A stretch of DNA of 32,240 nt from Gammaproteobacteria bacterium (GTDB lineage Bacteria; Pseudomonadota; Gammaproteobacteria; Granulosicoccales; Granulosicoccaceae). Positions within the stretch are counted from its first letter, which is position 1. Each line of letters begins with the position of its first letter. Positions 24,277-31,497 of this stretch are shown here, in pieces. The notes under the pieces were generated by a model. That model searched no databases, had not been told where the DNA came from, and saw only the letters and a program-made list of their open reading frames with translations. The position numbers and the translations under genes were made by a program. Location of the stretch: contig JAHQVR010000121.1 of NCBI GenBank assembly GCA_019634245.1, positions 1 through 32,240 on the forward strand, in the 5' to 3' direction.

Positions 24277-25086
24277 ATGGGCGAACGATTGCAGAAGGTA
24301 TTGGCCAACACAGGATTCGGCTCCAGGCGCGAACTGGAGACGTGGATTAGTGCCGGCGAAATACGATTGAATGGTCGTACGGCGAAGTTGGGGGATCGGG
24401 CTGAGCTGAACGACGATCTTGTCGTTCGAGGGCGAAATTATCGAGTGGTCTCTGATGTTAGCGATACCAGGCGGGTACTGATTTATTACAAACCGGCCGG
24501 TGAGGTCACCACGCGCTCTGACCCCGAGAACCGCCGAACCGTTTTTGAGGCGTTACCAAAGACCGTCAAAGGGCGATGGATTGTGATCGGAAGGCTCGAT
24601 TTGAACACGCAGGGAATGTTGATGGTGACCAACGATGGGCAGCTGGCGAATCTGTTCATGCACCCATCATCGAACATCGATAGGGAGTATGCGGTGCGAG
24701 TCAATGGAGCGATAACCCCAGAAGTTTTAGAGCGGCTGCGCACGGGAGTTGAGCTTGACGATGGCATGGCGCACTTCAATCGGTTGGTGGAAGAAGGGGG
24801 AGATGGTCGCAACCAGTGGTTTCGGGTCACAGTGACAGAAGGTCGCAACCGTCTGGTGAGGAGATTATGGGAGTCTCAAGAATTGACGGTGAGCCGCTTG
24901 ATAAGAACCCGTTTCGGCACGGTGATTCTGCCCAAATGGATGAAGCGTGGGGATGTGCACGAAATGCCCCCCCAAGAAGTGCAAAAGCTTGCCAAATCGG
25001 TGGGGTTAAAAGAGACCAGTTCGGATACACTACGAATCGTCCCCGTACACCCTCGGCACAAGCGCCGTAGCAAGCGTCGGCGCTAA
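24277..25086 (+). CDS. rluB: 23S rRNA pseudouridine(2605) synthase RluB
   Basis: This enzyme isomerises U2605 in 23S rRNA. An N-terminal S4 RNA-binding domain (GERLQKVLANTGFGSRRELETWI) precedes the RsuA/RluB-type catalytic domain, with nucleophile D108 in IGRLDLNTQG, then HPSSNIDREYAV and NRLVRRLWESQELTVSRLIRTRFG. The C-terminal end is very basic (HKRRSKRRR), consistent with rRNA binding. I chose ATG 24277 because it aligns with the E. coli RluB start and puts the catalytic Asp at the equivalent place (E. coli D110); an in-frame ATG at 24235 would add 14 residues. A DUF1820 gene follows 29 nt after the stop on the same strand. Confidence 0.92.
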   Translation: MGERLQKVLANTGFGSRRELETWISAGEIRLNGRTAKLGDRAELNDDLVVRGRNYRVVSDVSDTRRVLIYYKPAGEVTTRSDPENRRTVFEALPKTVKGRWIVIGRLDLNTQGMLMVTNDGQLANLFMHPSSNIDREYAVRVNGAITPEVLERLRTGVELDDGMAHFNRLVEEGGDGRNQWFRVTVTEGRNRLVRRLWESQELTVSRLIRTRFGTVILPKWMKRGDVHEMPPQEVQKLAKSVGLKETSSDTLRIVPVHPRHKRRSKRRR

Positions 25087-25115
25087 CTCAACAATAACCA
25101 TTGGTTCGAACACTT

Positions 25116-25445
25116 ATGACAGACGAACACCTGTATCGCGTTCGGTTTTTTAGTCAGGATAAAATCTACGAAGTGTATGCTCGGGACGTATTCCAGGGCG
25201 AAATGTACGGATTCGTCGTGCTTGAAGACCTTGTGTTTGACAATAATTCGACTGTCGTTGTGGATCCCTCGGAAGAGAAGCTGAAAACCGAATTTGAAGG
25301 TGTAAAACAAACCATTATTCCCATGCATTCGGTGATTCGTATAGATGAAGTAGAAAAACGTGGCCAGGCGAAAATTCGTGAGATAGAGGGAAATGTTGCG
25401 CATTTCCCATCCCCGGTGTATACACCCGGGCGTTCTGAGTCCTGA
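25116..25445 (+). CDS. DUF1820 family protein
   Basis: This 109-residue soluble protein belongs to a family of unknown function seen in Gammaproteobacteria. Recognisable parts are HLYRVRFFSQDKIYEVYARDV, the MYGFVVLEDLVFDN segment, and IIPMHSVIRIDEVEKRGQAKI. The DPSEEKLKTEFEG stretch resembles that of family members. It lies just downstream of rluB on the same strand and may share its transcript. ATG 25116 is preferred over a TTG five codons earlier. A 12-bp perfect palindrome, GGTGTATACACC, at 25415-25426 lies near the 3' end of the coding region. Confidence 0.85.
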   Translation: MTDEHLYRVRFFSQDKIYEVYARDVFQGEMYGFVVLEDLVFDNNSTVVVDPSEEKLKTEFEGVKQTIIPMHSVIRIDEVEKRGQAKIREIEGNVAHFPSPVYTPGRSES

Positions 25446-25504
25446 CGCGCTACACTATTAGCTTCAGCCGGAGGCAATAGCGACGAGCCCGGGGTGATCA
25501 AGAC

Positions 25505-25596
25505 GGAGAGGTGGCCGAGTGGTCGAAGGCGCCAGCCTGGAAAGTTGGTATACGGGGTAACTCGTATCGAGGGTTCGAATCCCTCTCTCTCCGCCA
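25505..25596 (+). tRNA. tRNA-Ser (anticodon GGA)
   Basis: This is a complete class II tRNA of 92 nt including an encoded CCA. The acceptor stem is GGAGAGG with TCTCTCC, the D stem GCC/GGC, and the anticodon stem CCAGC/GTTGG with loop CTGGAAA (anticodon GGA at 25539-25541, reading UCC and UCU). The long variable arm TACGGGGTAACTCGTA is characteristic of tRNA-Ser, and the T arm is GAGGG-TTCGAAT-CCCTC. Discriminator G and CCA occupy 25593-25596. Any minus-strand protein read across this region is an artefact. Confidence 0.98.
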
Positions 25597-25602
25597 ATAA
25601 AA
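25593..25602. repeat. Copy 1 of the duplicated tRNA-end sequence GCCAATAAAA
   Basis: GCCAATAAAA (discriminator G, CCA and six following bases) is the mature 3' end of tRNA-Ser plus downstream bases. An identical 10-mer occurs 149 nt further on (25742-25751). Confidence 0.6.
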
Positions 25603-25618
25603 CTGCGCAGCAGTTTTT
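25599..25618 (+). terminator. Hairpin and T-run directly after tRNA-Ser
   Basis: AAAACTGC (25599-25606) pairs perfectly with GCAGTTTT (25610-25617) across a 3-nt loop, ending in a run of five T. It begins 3 nt after the tRNA CCA and is the likely transcription terminator. Confidence 0.6.
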
Positions 25619-25647
25619 GGGCAACCAATGATGAGAAACGTGTTCGA

Positions 25648-25670
25648 AAAAATCGCGTGGAGCGATTTTT
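25648..25670 (+). terminator. Second hairpin after tRNA-Ser, terminator-like
   Basis: AAAAATCGC (25648-25656) pairs perfectly with GCGATTTTT (25662-25670) around GTGGA. The A/T-flanked form could terminate from either direction, backing up the first hairpin. Confidence 0.55.
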
Positions 25671-25675
25671 CACAA

Positions 25676-25722
25676 GCACCGACAGGTGCGCAGCCCCGCA
25701 GGGGTGAGCCCCAGGAAGGGGC
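25676..25722. other. Three further consecutive perfect hairpins
   Basis: The hairpins are GCACC-GACA-GGTGC (25676-25689), CCCC-GCA-GGGG (25694-25704) and GCCCC-AGGAA-GGGGC (25708-25722). Each is short but perfect, and they are almost back to back. With the two terminator-like hairpins upstream they make five in about 125 nt. They are GC-rich, without U-tracts, so they are not ordinary terminators. The region contains no credible gene. Confidence 0.6.
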
Positions 25723-25741
25723 GAATAATCCCACTTTTTCT

Positions 25742-25751
25742 GCCAATAAAA
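25742..25751. repeat. Copy 2 of the duplicated tRNA-end sequence GCCAATAAAA
   Basis: This copy is identical to 25593-25602 and is preceded by CTTTTTCT rather than the tRNA acceptor. It lies 8 nt before the start codon of the next gene. It may be what is left of a second, deleted tRNA gene or of an integration footprint. Confidence 0.5.
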
Positions 25752-25758
25752 TCATCCG

Positions 25759-27165
25759 ATGACTGCTGAGTTATCAAACGAATGTGAACGCTTGCTTGGC
25801 CCGAACGGTTGGCTCACCGATGAAGACACCCAACCATACACCAGTGATTGGCTGTCCCGTTATCACTCAACACCCATCGGAGTTGCGCGTCCCGCATCCG
25901 CCGATCAAGTCAGTCAGCTTGTACAACTGTGTCAGCAGCACGGAGCCACTGTCACACCACAAGGGGGCAATACCGGAATGGTTGGTGGTTCGGTTCCCAG
26001 TACCAGCGATCACCGGCCGAGCATAATCCTACAAATGGGCCGTATGAATGCGATTGAACATATTGATTCGGTGGCTAGGTCGGTGACCGTGCAGCCTGGC
26101 GTCGTTCTCCAGCAACTGCATGAAGAATTAGAGAATGCATCCTGCCAGCTTCCTATGCACCTAGGCTCACAGGGCTCGGCGCAAATCGGTGGTCTGCTCT
26201 CAACGAACGCCGGTGGAAGCCATGTACTTCGTTACGGCATGATGCAAGAGTTGCTTTTGGGCTTAGAAGTGGTGTTACCGGATGGCAAAATCTGGTCTGG
26301 CGATCGAGGTCTACTCAAAGACAATACGTGTTACCCGCTCAAGAAACTTTTTTGTGGAGCTGAGGGTACGCTGGGCATCATTACCAAAGCCGTGTTACGC
26401 GTATACCCACAACCGCGTGCGCGAGTAACCGCTTTGTTGGGTTGTGAGTCTTTAGACAGTGCTTTATTGGTTGCAGAAACTGTCCGGCGGGATGCGGGTG
26501 ATTTGGTGAGTGCACTGGAGTTCCTGACATCAATGAGCTGCCATTATCTGCAAACCTATATACCCGCGATAGACATTCCTCTTGATCCCATTCCACCAGT
26601 AGCACTGTTAGTGGAGTTGGATACCAGTAGCCCGTATATTAATCTCGATGAGATGTTTGAAAAGATACTAGAAAATCTTTTGAATAAGTCTTTTTTAACC
26701 GACGGAGCTCTTGCTTCGAACGAAGCTCAAAGAGAATCGTTTTGGCGTATTCGTGAAGAGATTCCCGAAGCGCAGCGACTTGCGGGTGCACAGCTTAAGC
26801 ATGACGTTGCGGTTCCTGTGGGCGATTTAGGTAGGTTTATATCTGCAGCCACTGAAGCCGTAACCGCAGTCCAACCTGGTGTTCGTGTGAATGCTTTCGG
26901 TCATTTGGGCGATGGTAATGTCCATTTTAATATATCCCCACCCGATGGCGAACGCGATTTTGGAACTCTCGCAAGCGCGCATCGTACCGCTGTGTATGAC
27001 GCCGCCATTGCCCAAAATGGGACGATTTCCGCCGAGCACGGCCTCGGTCAGGATAAAGTGGCTCTGGCAGATCACTATAATGATGCAACGGAGCGTGCAT
27101 TGATGCGAGCGCTGAAAAACTCCTTAGATCCAAACAATGTAATGAATCCCGGTAAAGTGGTTTAA
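25759..27165 (+). CDS. FAD-linked dehydrogenase, D-2-hydroxyglutarate dehydrogenase-like
   Basis: This is a 468-residue flavoprotein of the vanillyl-alcohol-oxidase/GlcD superfamily. The FAD-binding PP-loop is at 68-78 (QGGNTGMVGGS), with GSQGSAQIGGLLSTNAGGSHVLRYG (137-160) and GAEGTLGIITKA following. The C-terminal domain has H382 and H389 (FGHLGDGNVHFNI) and EHGLGQDK (426-433), the metal- and substrate-binding motifs of D-2-hydroxyglutarate dehydrogenases. It probably oxidises a D-2-hydroxy acid, passing electrons to a flavoprotein or quinone carrier. The close relatives glycolate and D-lactate dehydrogenase cannot be excluded. It is followed after 38 nt by a glutathione S-transferase gene on the same strand. 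Confidence 0.88.
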   Translation: MTAELSNECERLLGPNGWLTDEDTQPYTSDWLSRYHSTPIGVARPASADQVSQLVQLCQQHGATVTPQGGNTGMVGGSVPSTSDHRPSIILQMGRMNAIEHIDSVARSVTVQPGVVLQQLHEELENASCQLPMHLGSQGSAQIGGLLSTNAGGSHVLRYGMMQELLLGLEVVLPDGKIWSGDRGLLKDNTCYPLKKLFCGAEGTLGIITKAVLRVYPQPRARVTALLGCESLDSALLVAETVRRDAGDLVSALEFLTSMSCHYLQTYIPAIDIPLDPIPPVALLVELDTSSPYINLDEMFEKILENLLNKSFLTDGALASNEAQRESFWRIREEIPEAQRLAGAQLKHDVAVPVGDLGRFISAATEAVTAVQPGVRVNAFGHLGDGNVHFNISPPDGERDFGTLASAHRTAVYDAAIAQNGTISAEHGLGQDKVALADHYNDATERALMRALKNSLDPNNVMNPGKVV

Positions 27166-27203
27166 TGTCGTCGGTATCAGCCTTTAATAATAGGTAAAGG
27201 AAT

Positions 27204-27827
27204 ATGAAGTACACACTGCACTGTTTTGCTGAATCTGGAAATGCTTACAAAGCAGCCTTGATGCTAAACCTCTGTGGCGCGGATTGGGAAGCCCAGTTTG
27301 TGGATTTTTTTAATGGAGGTAGCAAAACAGAAGAATACTTGGCGCTTAATGAGCTTGGGGAAGTGCCTGTGCTTGAAGCGGGCGATTTGGTACTGAGCCA
27401 ATCGGGCGTGATTCTGGATTATCTGGCCGATACCTTTGAGATGTTTGATTCAGAGAGTGTTCCTGAACATCGAGAAATTATGCGCTGGATGTTCTTTGAC
27501 AATCACAAGCTCACTGGAAATCTTTCAACGCTTCGATATTTAAGGGCGTTTACGGAAAATGGTGACGGAGAGGTCGCGAATTTTTTAGTTGGCCGAGTAA
27601 ATAATGCACTTAAGATTGTCGATAACCGTTTGGCCGACAAAGAATTTATCATCGGTGAACGGCCTACCATTGCTGATGTATCCATGTGTGGGTACATGTT
27701 TTTCCTGGACGAGGCAAAAGTCGATACATCCCTCTACCCAAATGTGATGGCATGGTTAGATAGAATCAAAGCGCTACCTAACTGGAGTCACCCGTACGAT
27801 CTCATGCCCAAACGCGACGCGGAGTAA
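27204..27827 (+). CDS. Glutathione S-transferase family protein
   Basis: This is a 207-residue cytoplasmic GST-fold protein. The N-terminal thioredoxin-like domain (1-80) has LHCFAESGNAYKAALMLNL, the cis-proline loop GEVPVLE, and SQSGVILDYLA, which occupies the glutathione gamma-Glu binding site. The all-helical C-terminal domain includes RPTIADVSMCGYMFF with the conserved capping motif Asp. It resembles bacterial GSTs of the nu/beta kind, and the substrate cannot be named. AAAGGAAT directly before the ATG is a good ribosome-binding site. It is likely co-transcribed with the preceding FAD-dehydrogenase gene, though no pathway link is certain. Confidence 0.88.
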   Translation: MKYTLHCFAESGNAYKAALMLNLCGADWEAQFVDFFNGGSKTEEYLALNELGEVPVLEAGDLVLSQSGVILDYLADTFEMFDSESVPEHREIMRWMFFDNHKLTGNLSTLRYLRAFTENGDGEVANFLVGRVNNALKIVDNRLADKEFIIGERPTIADVSMCGYMFFLDEAKVDTSLYPNVMAWLDRIKALPNWSHPYDLMPKRDAE

Positions 27828-28151
27828 AGCTACCGTATTACTGGGTAAAATTACCTATCAGCTCGACCCACTGGGTGATAACTTCTCTGGCTTAATCCGC
27901 GCAGCACTATGGGTGCCCTCAGCACGTTAACCTGGAACGATTTAGGGGTGGTTTTGTCCCACCTCAACAGGGGGTGAAACCACCAATGTGACGGATGTAA
28001 CGCCCTGATAGCACCTTTTCTGTGATTACGTAGTTGAAAATTCACACTGATAGTAATGCGTTTCACAGCTTACTCGGGCACTCTGTCATTTTTTGACAAA
28101 GGCGCCGATAGCTAAATTTAACGCCAAAGCTACACAACTACAATAACAATT
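27828..28151. other. Intergenic region with a large stem-loop
   Basis: This 324-nt gap holds no credible gene. ACCCACTGGGT at about 27865-27875 is a small hairpin. A larger one pairs GGTGGTTT (27947-27954) with AAACCACC (27977-27984), with inner CCACC/GGGTG complementarity, and has no U-tract. TTGACA at about 28095-28100 could be a -35 element for the following protease gene, but I see no convincing -10. Confidence 0.4.
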
Positions 28152-29213
28152 ATGGCAACTCGAACTGTGACGAATGGGGTAGGCAAGTTGATCTGCTTTA
28201 ACAAACACCAAACCTTCTTGAAAGGCTTTATTGGAGTGGTCACCGCCGCTCTGATTGGCGGTTCGAGCTGGGTTAACGCGGATTCTGCCGTGCCTGACGA
28301 CGGCGTCGTTGATGACACCGTTCGCATTATTGGTGGTAGCAAAGCCCCTGCGGGTAAATGGCCATCCATGGTGGCTTTGGTTAATGCCAGCGGAACATCC
28401 CTGTTCAATCGTCAGTTTTGTGGTGGTACAAAAGTCGCCGAGCGATGGGTGCTAACAGCGGCCCATTGTATGTTTGATTTTAATGGCACTTTACGATCGG
28501 CTGACTCGATGAATGTTGTTGGGGATATCATCGATCTGGCCGATGCCAGCGCCACGGAAGTTGTAGTGAGTAATATTTACGTTCATCCGCAATACAACAA
28601 TTCAGCGCAAAACCCCATTAATGATATTGCTCTGTTAGAACTTGGTTCTGATATAGACATTGATTCCGTTGCCCTCTATACCCAACCTCAGGCAACTCTA
28701 GTGAATATCAATGCAGCCATTGTTGGTTGGGGGGCTGTTGACCTTACCAATGGTCAGGCATCATATCCCACAATGCTTCAAGAGGCGGTTGTTCCAGTCG
28801 TGTCGCAGGCCACCTGTAACGCACCTGAGTCGTACAATGGTTTCATTGAAGAAGGGCAAGTATGCGCTGGATTTAAAAACGGTGGAATCGATAGCTGTTC
28901 GGGTGACAGCGGCGGTCCGTTATTCGTATCAGTTGATGGGGTCACTCATCAGGCAGGCATCACCAGTTTTGGTAATGGATGCGCTGAGCCTAATTTTTAT
29001 GGTGTGTATTCTGAGGTGGCTCATTTCACCGATTGGCTGGCACAGTATCTTCCCGAAGGCAGTATCGATGGGAGTGACCCGGCAAGTAATACTGGGGGTA
29101 TTCAGCAGCAAGTGGCTGGCTTCTCTCCTTCAGAGCGAAGCTCTTCAGGGGCTGCCTGGGCCTTGCTGGTCTTGGTACTCGCTGGATTCGTTGGTCGTCG
29201 ACGCACCGTTTGA
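28152..29213 (+). CDS. Secreted trypsin-like serine protease with C-terminal sorting-type tail
   Basis: This is a 353-residue S1 family protease. A signal peptide (about 22-44) is followed by a short propeptide ending in R58 before IIGG, an activation site that trypsin itself can cut. Catalytic residues are H105 (LTAAHC), D158 (NDIALLEL) and S253 (CSGDSGGPLF). D247 at the pocket base predicts cleavage after Arg or Lys. Cys pairs 90/106, 222/238 and 249/277 fit chymotrypsin-fold disulphides. After a linker rich in Ser, Gly and Asp, the protein ends with SSSGAAWALLVLVLAGFVGRRR, a hydrophobic helix and Arg cluster like GlyGly-CTERM substrates of rhombosortase (compare Vibrio VesB). It is probably secreted by the type II pathway. 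Confidence 0.92.
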   Translation: MATRTVTNGVGKLICFNKHQTFLKGFIGVVTAALIGGSSWVNADSAVPDDGVVDDTVRIIGGSKAPAGKWPSMVALVNASGTSLFNRQFCGGTKVAERWVLTAAHCMFDFNGTLRSADSMNVVGDIIDLADASATEVVVSNIYVHPQYNNSAQNPINDIALLELGSDIDIDSVALYTQPQATLVNINAAIVGWGAVDLTNGQASYPTMLQEAVVPVVSQATCNAPESYNGFIEEGQVCAGFKNGGIDSCSGDSGGPLFVSVDGVTHQAGITSFGNGCAEPNFYGVYSEVAHFTDWLAQYLPEGSIDGSDPASNTGGIQQQVAGFSPSERSSSGAAWALLVLVLAGFVGRRRTV

Positions 29214-29219
29214 AACAAT

Positions 29220-29241
29220 CCCAACGAAGTAACCCGTTGGG
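29220..29241 (+). terminator. Hairpin after the trypsin-like protease gene
   Basis: CCCAACG (29220-29226) pairs perfectly with CGTTGGG (29235-29241), 7 nt past the stop codon. It is followed by TAGCTCTGTCC, not a U-tract, so it is a weak terminator or an RNA-stabilising stem. Confidence 0.35.
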
Positions 29242-29304
29242 TAGCTCTGTCCTCTGTGGTCGGGCTCATTTGATCAGCGCTAAAAAATATAAAAAGAGAA
29301 TCGC

Positions 29305-29850
29305 GTGAAAGTAAAAACTCTGTTTTCTGTTGTCTGTGTGTCCTTGGGTCTGCTTGGCTGCGTAACTCCCACAGTGGGTTTAGGATTAAGCGATAATGCC
29401 GGACGAATGGGTATAGGAGATGCCCGACTGGGAGATCAGCGCGGTAGCGTGCTGACAGCTGCATCCGCTGAGTTTGGAACTGCGCCCAAGTGTGAAACTA
29501 AAAAGGTGTTAGTTAAAAACTCACGTCGAGCTTATGCCTTGGAGACTTGTACGTTCAGCGACATTCAAGCTGAGCTAGCAGACATTAAAGTCAACAATTT
29601 AGACTACTACTTTATCGACGATTTACTACAACGCATCGATCTTCTTGCGGATGGCGACAGCGTAGATATGGAAGTCATCAAATCCCATTTGGATAAACGA
29701 TTTGGTCGCATAGCAACGGTATCGGACAGCGATCAAGGCCTCTATCTATGGCAGAACTCTCAAGACCAGGCACAGCTACAGCCCATTACTGATAGTGCAC
29801 AATTTCAACTGAAAGTTATCGACACGAACGCAGCGGTAAAAGCGTTTTAG
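29305..29850 (+). CDS. Lipoprotein of unknown function
   Basis: This 181-residue protein has a lipoprotein signal: MKVKTLFSVVCVSLGLLGC with Cys at 19 and Val at +2, which predicts outer-membrane sorting. The mature part has two further cysteines (in KCETKK and LETCTFSD) about 20 residues apart that could form a disulphide, and helical, acidic stretches such as DIQAELADIKVNNLDYYFIDDLLQRIDLL. I do not recognise a family. The start is GTG, with AGAGAA nearby. Its last 4 nt overlap the end of phoU on the other strand. It is on the same strand as the trypsin-like gene but separated by a hairpin. Confidence 0.72.
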   Translation: MKVKTLFSVVCVSLGLLGCVTPTVGLGLSDNAGRMGIGDARLGDQRGSVLTAASAEFGTAPKCETKKVLVKNSRRAYALETCTFSDIQAELADIKVNNLDYYFIDDLLQRIDLLADGDSVDMEVIKSHLDKRFGRIATVSDSDQGLYLWQNSQDQAQLQPITDSAQFQLKVIDTNAAVKAF

Positions 29851-30563
29851 TTCTTTGCAAACTCGCGTTGAATTTGGTCGAAGCTAGTATGGCGGATATC
29901 GCGGCCTTTAACCAGGTACACCACATACTCGCAGATGTTCTCTGAGTGATCTCCGATGCGCTCCAGAGCGCGAGCACACCAAGTGATCCGCAGTAGTTTG
30001 CGTACCTGACTGGAATCTTCCATTACGTGGGTCGTCAGCGCTCTAAGTAAAGTGTCGTACTCGGAGTCTACTTCCACGTCCCGAGCTGCAATCTTGATCG
30101 CCGCATCGGCATCGAGGCGGGCAAACGCATCAAGCGATTCGCGCAACATTGAGCGAACTAGTTCGCCCAAATGTCGCAATTCTTTTCGATACGCTGGGGT
30201 GTCCCCCGATGCTGCAAGCTCGACAGAAAAACGTCCCAGTTTCTCTGCCTCGTCTCCAATTCGTTCAAGGTCAGTTATGACTTTAATCACCGCTACTATC
30301 AGCCGAAGATCACTGGCTGCCGGCTGTCGGCGGGCTAACACTTGCGTGCATTCCTCATCAATTTCCACTTCGAGTTTATTCACCTCGAAGTCTCGTTCCA
30401 CTACCGATTGTGCCAGTTCGACATCGCCTTCGAGTAGTGCTGCGAGTCCGTTGGTCACTTGTTCTTCTACGAGTCCGCCCATGGTCAACACCTTATTACG
30501 GATGTCTTCCAGCTCCAAATTGAACTGTTGAGAGATGTGTTGATCGAGATGCAATTTATCCAT
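29847..30563 (-). CDS. phoU: Phosphate-signalling protein PhoU
   Basis: This 238-residue cytoplasmic protein is made of two repeats of a three-helix bundle. The metal-binding PhoU motifs are DLERIGDEAEKL (first repeat) and ALERIGDHSENI (second). PhoU links the Pst transporter to the PhoR sensor kinase, lowering Pho-regulon expression when phosphate is plentiful. It is encoded downstream of pstA and pstB on the same strand, 61 nt after pstB, the usual order of a pst operon. The start ATG opens MDKLHLDQHIS, as in other PhoU proteins. No Pho box is visible, as the operon promoter lies outside the window. Confidence 0.95.
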   Translation of the reverse strand: MDKLHLDQHISQQFNLELEDIRNKVLTMGGLVEEQVTNGLAALLEGDVELAQSVVERDFEVNKLEVEIDEECTQVLARRQPAASDLRLIVAVIKVITDLERIGDEAEKLGRFSVELAASGDTPAYRKELRHLGELVRSMLRESLDAFARLDADAAIKIAARDVEVDSEYDTLLRALTTHVMEDSSQVRKLLRITWCARALERIGDHSENICEYVVYLVKGRDIRHTSFDQIQREFAKN

Positions 30564-30624
30564 GGTGATTCTCTATGTATCAGGTTGTGACGCCGGCCTA
30601 CAACTTCTATAAGACCAGCATGGA

Positions 30625-31470
30625 CTAACCAAATCGTCCTGTAATGTAATTTTCAGTCAGTTCGTGACCAGGGTTCGTGAATATGTGGTTAGTGGAACCC
30701 ACTTCAACCAATTTCCCTAGATGAAAGTAGGCAGTGCGTTGAGAGACTCGAGCGGCCTGCTGCATCGAGTGGGTCACGATCGCAATCGCATAGTTCGCAC
30801 GCAATTCATCGATCAATTCTTCAATACGTGCGGTTGCGATAGGATCCAGTGCCGAGCAAGGTTCATCCATTAAAATCACTTCAGGGCTTACCGCAATCGT
30901 GCGTGCGATGCACAGCCTTTGCTGCTGTCCACCGGATAGGCTGGTGCCTTTAGCCGTCAGTCGATCTTTGACTTCTTCGTAAAGCCCAGCTTTTTGTAGG
31001 CTCTCCACAACGATATCTTCCAGTTCATTGCGGTTGCCCGCAAGCCCATGGATACGGGGTCCATAAGCCACATTGTCGAAGATACTTTTTGCAAACGGAT
31101 TAGGCTTTTGAAACACCATGCCCACTCGGGCTCTTAGCAGCACAGGATCCAACCCAGCACCATACAAATCTTCGCCATCCAATGACATAGAGCCCGACAC
31201 TCGGCAGCTGGGAATCGTATCGTTCATCCGATTTAAGCAGCGTAAAAACGTCGATTTACCGCACCCGGACGGCCCAATCATCGCGATCACTTCGTTTTTA
31301 GCAATGTCCAGACTGACATCGTAGATGGCTTGCTTGTCGTCGTAGAACACATCGACATTACGCAGCTCCATCTTCGGATCGTCCACCGTAAAGTCGCCCA
31401 TGGTGGGCGCCTTTAGCAGATTCTCCAGACTGTTGTCTGAGCTGATACTTGCAGTAGCGCTGACATTCAT
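30625..31470 (-). CDS. pstB: Phosphate ABC transporter ATP-binding protein PstB
   Basis: This 281-residue ATPase drives high-affinity phosphate import through PstCA. Motifs in order are Walker [10 protein letters not shown] (66-74), Q-loop Q121 (VFQKPNPF, typical of PstB), the ABC signature LSGGQQQ (178-184), Walker B VILMDEP (198-204) and switch H234. A 35-residue N-terminal extension precedes the conserved [10 protein letters not shown]. It is encoded between pstA (27-nt gap) and phoU (61-nt gap). Confidence 0.97.
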   Translation of the reverse strand: MNVSATASISSDNSLENLLKAPTMGDFTVDDPKMELRNVDVFYDDKQAIYDVSLDIAKNEVIAMIGPSGCGKSTFLRCLNRMNDTIPSCRVSGSMSLDGEDLYGAGLDPVLLRARVGMVFQKPNPFAKSIFDNVAYGPRIHGLAGNRNELEDIVVESLQKAGLYEEVKDRLTAKGTSLSGGQQQRLCIARTIAVSPEVILMDEPCSALDPIATARIEELIDELRANYAIAIVTHSMQQAARVSQRTAYFHLGKLVEVGSTNHIFTNPGHELTENYITGRFG

Positions 31471-31497
31471 GATTAAGGTTCCACTATAGCCATTGGT

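Noticed and set aside
25464..25755. Minus-strand open frames containing RERDSNPR-like sequence
   Set aside because: They are read across the tRNA-Ser gene and its hairpins. This is a well-known false-gene pattern caused by tRNA sequence.
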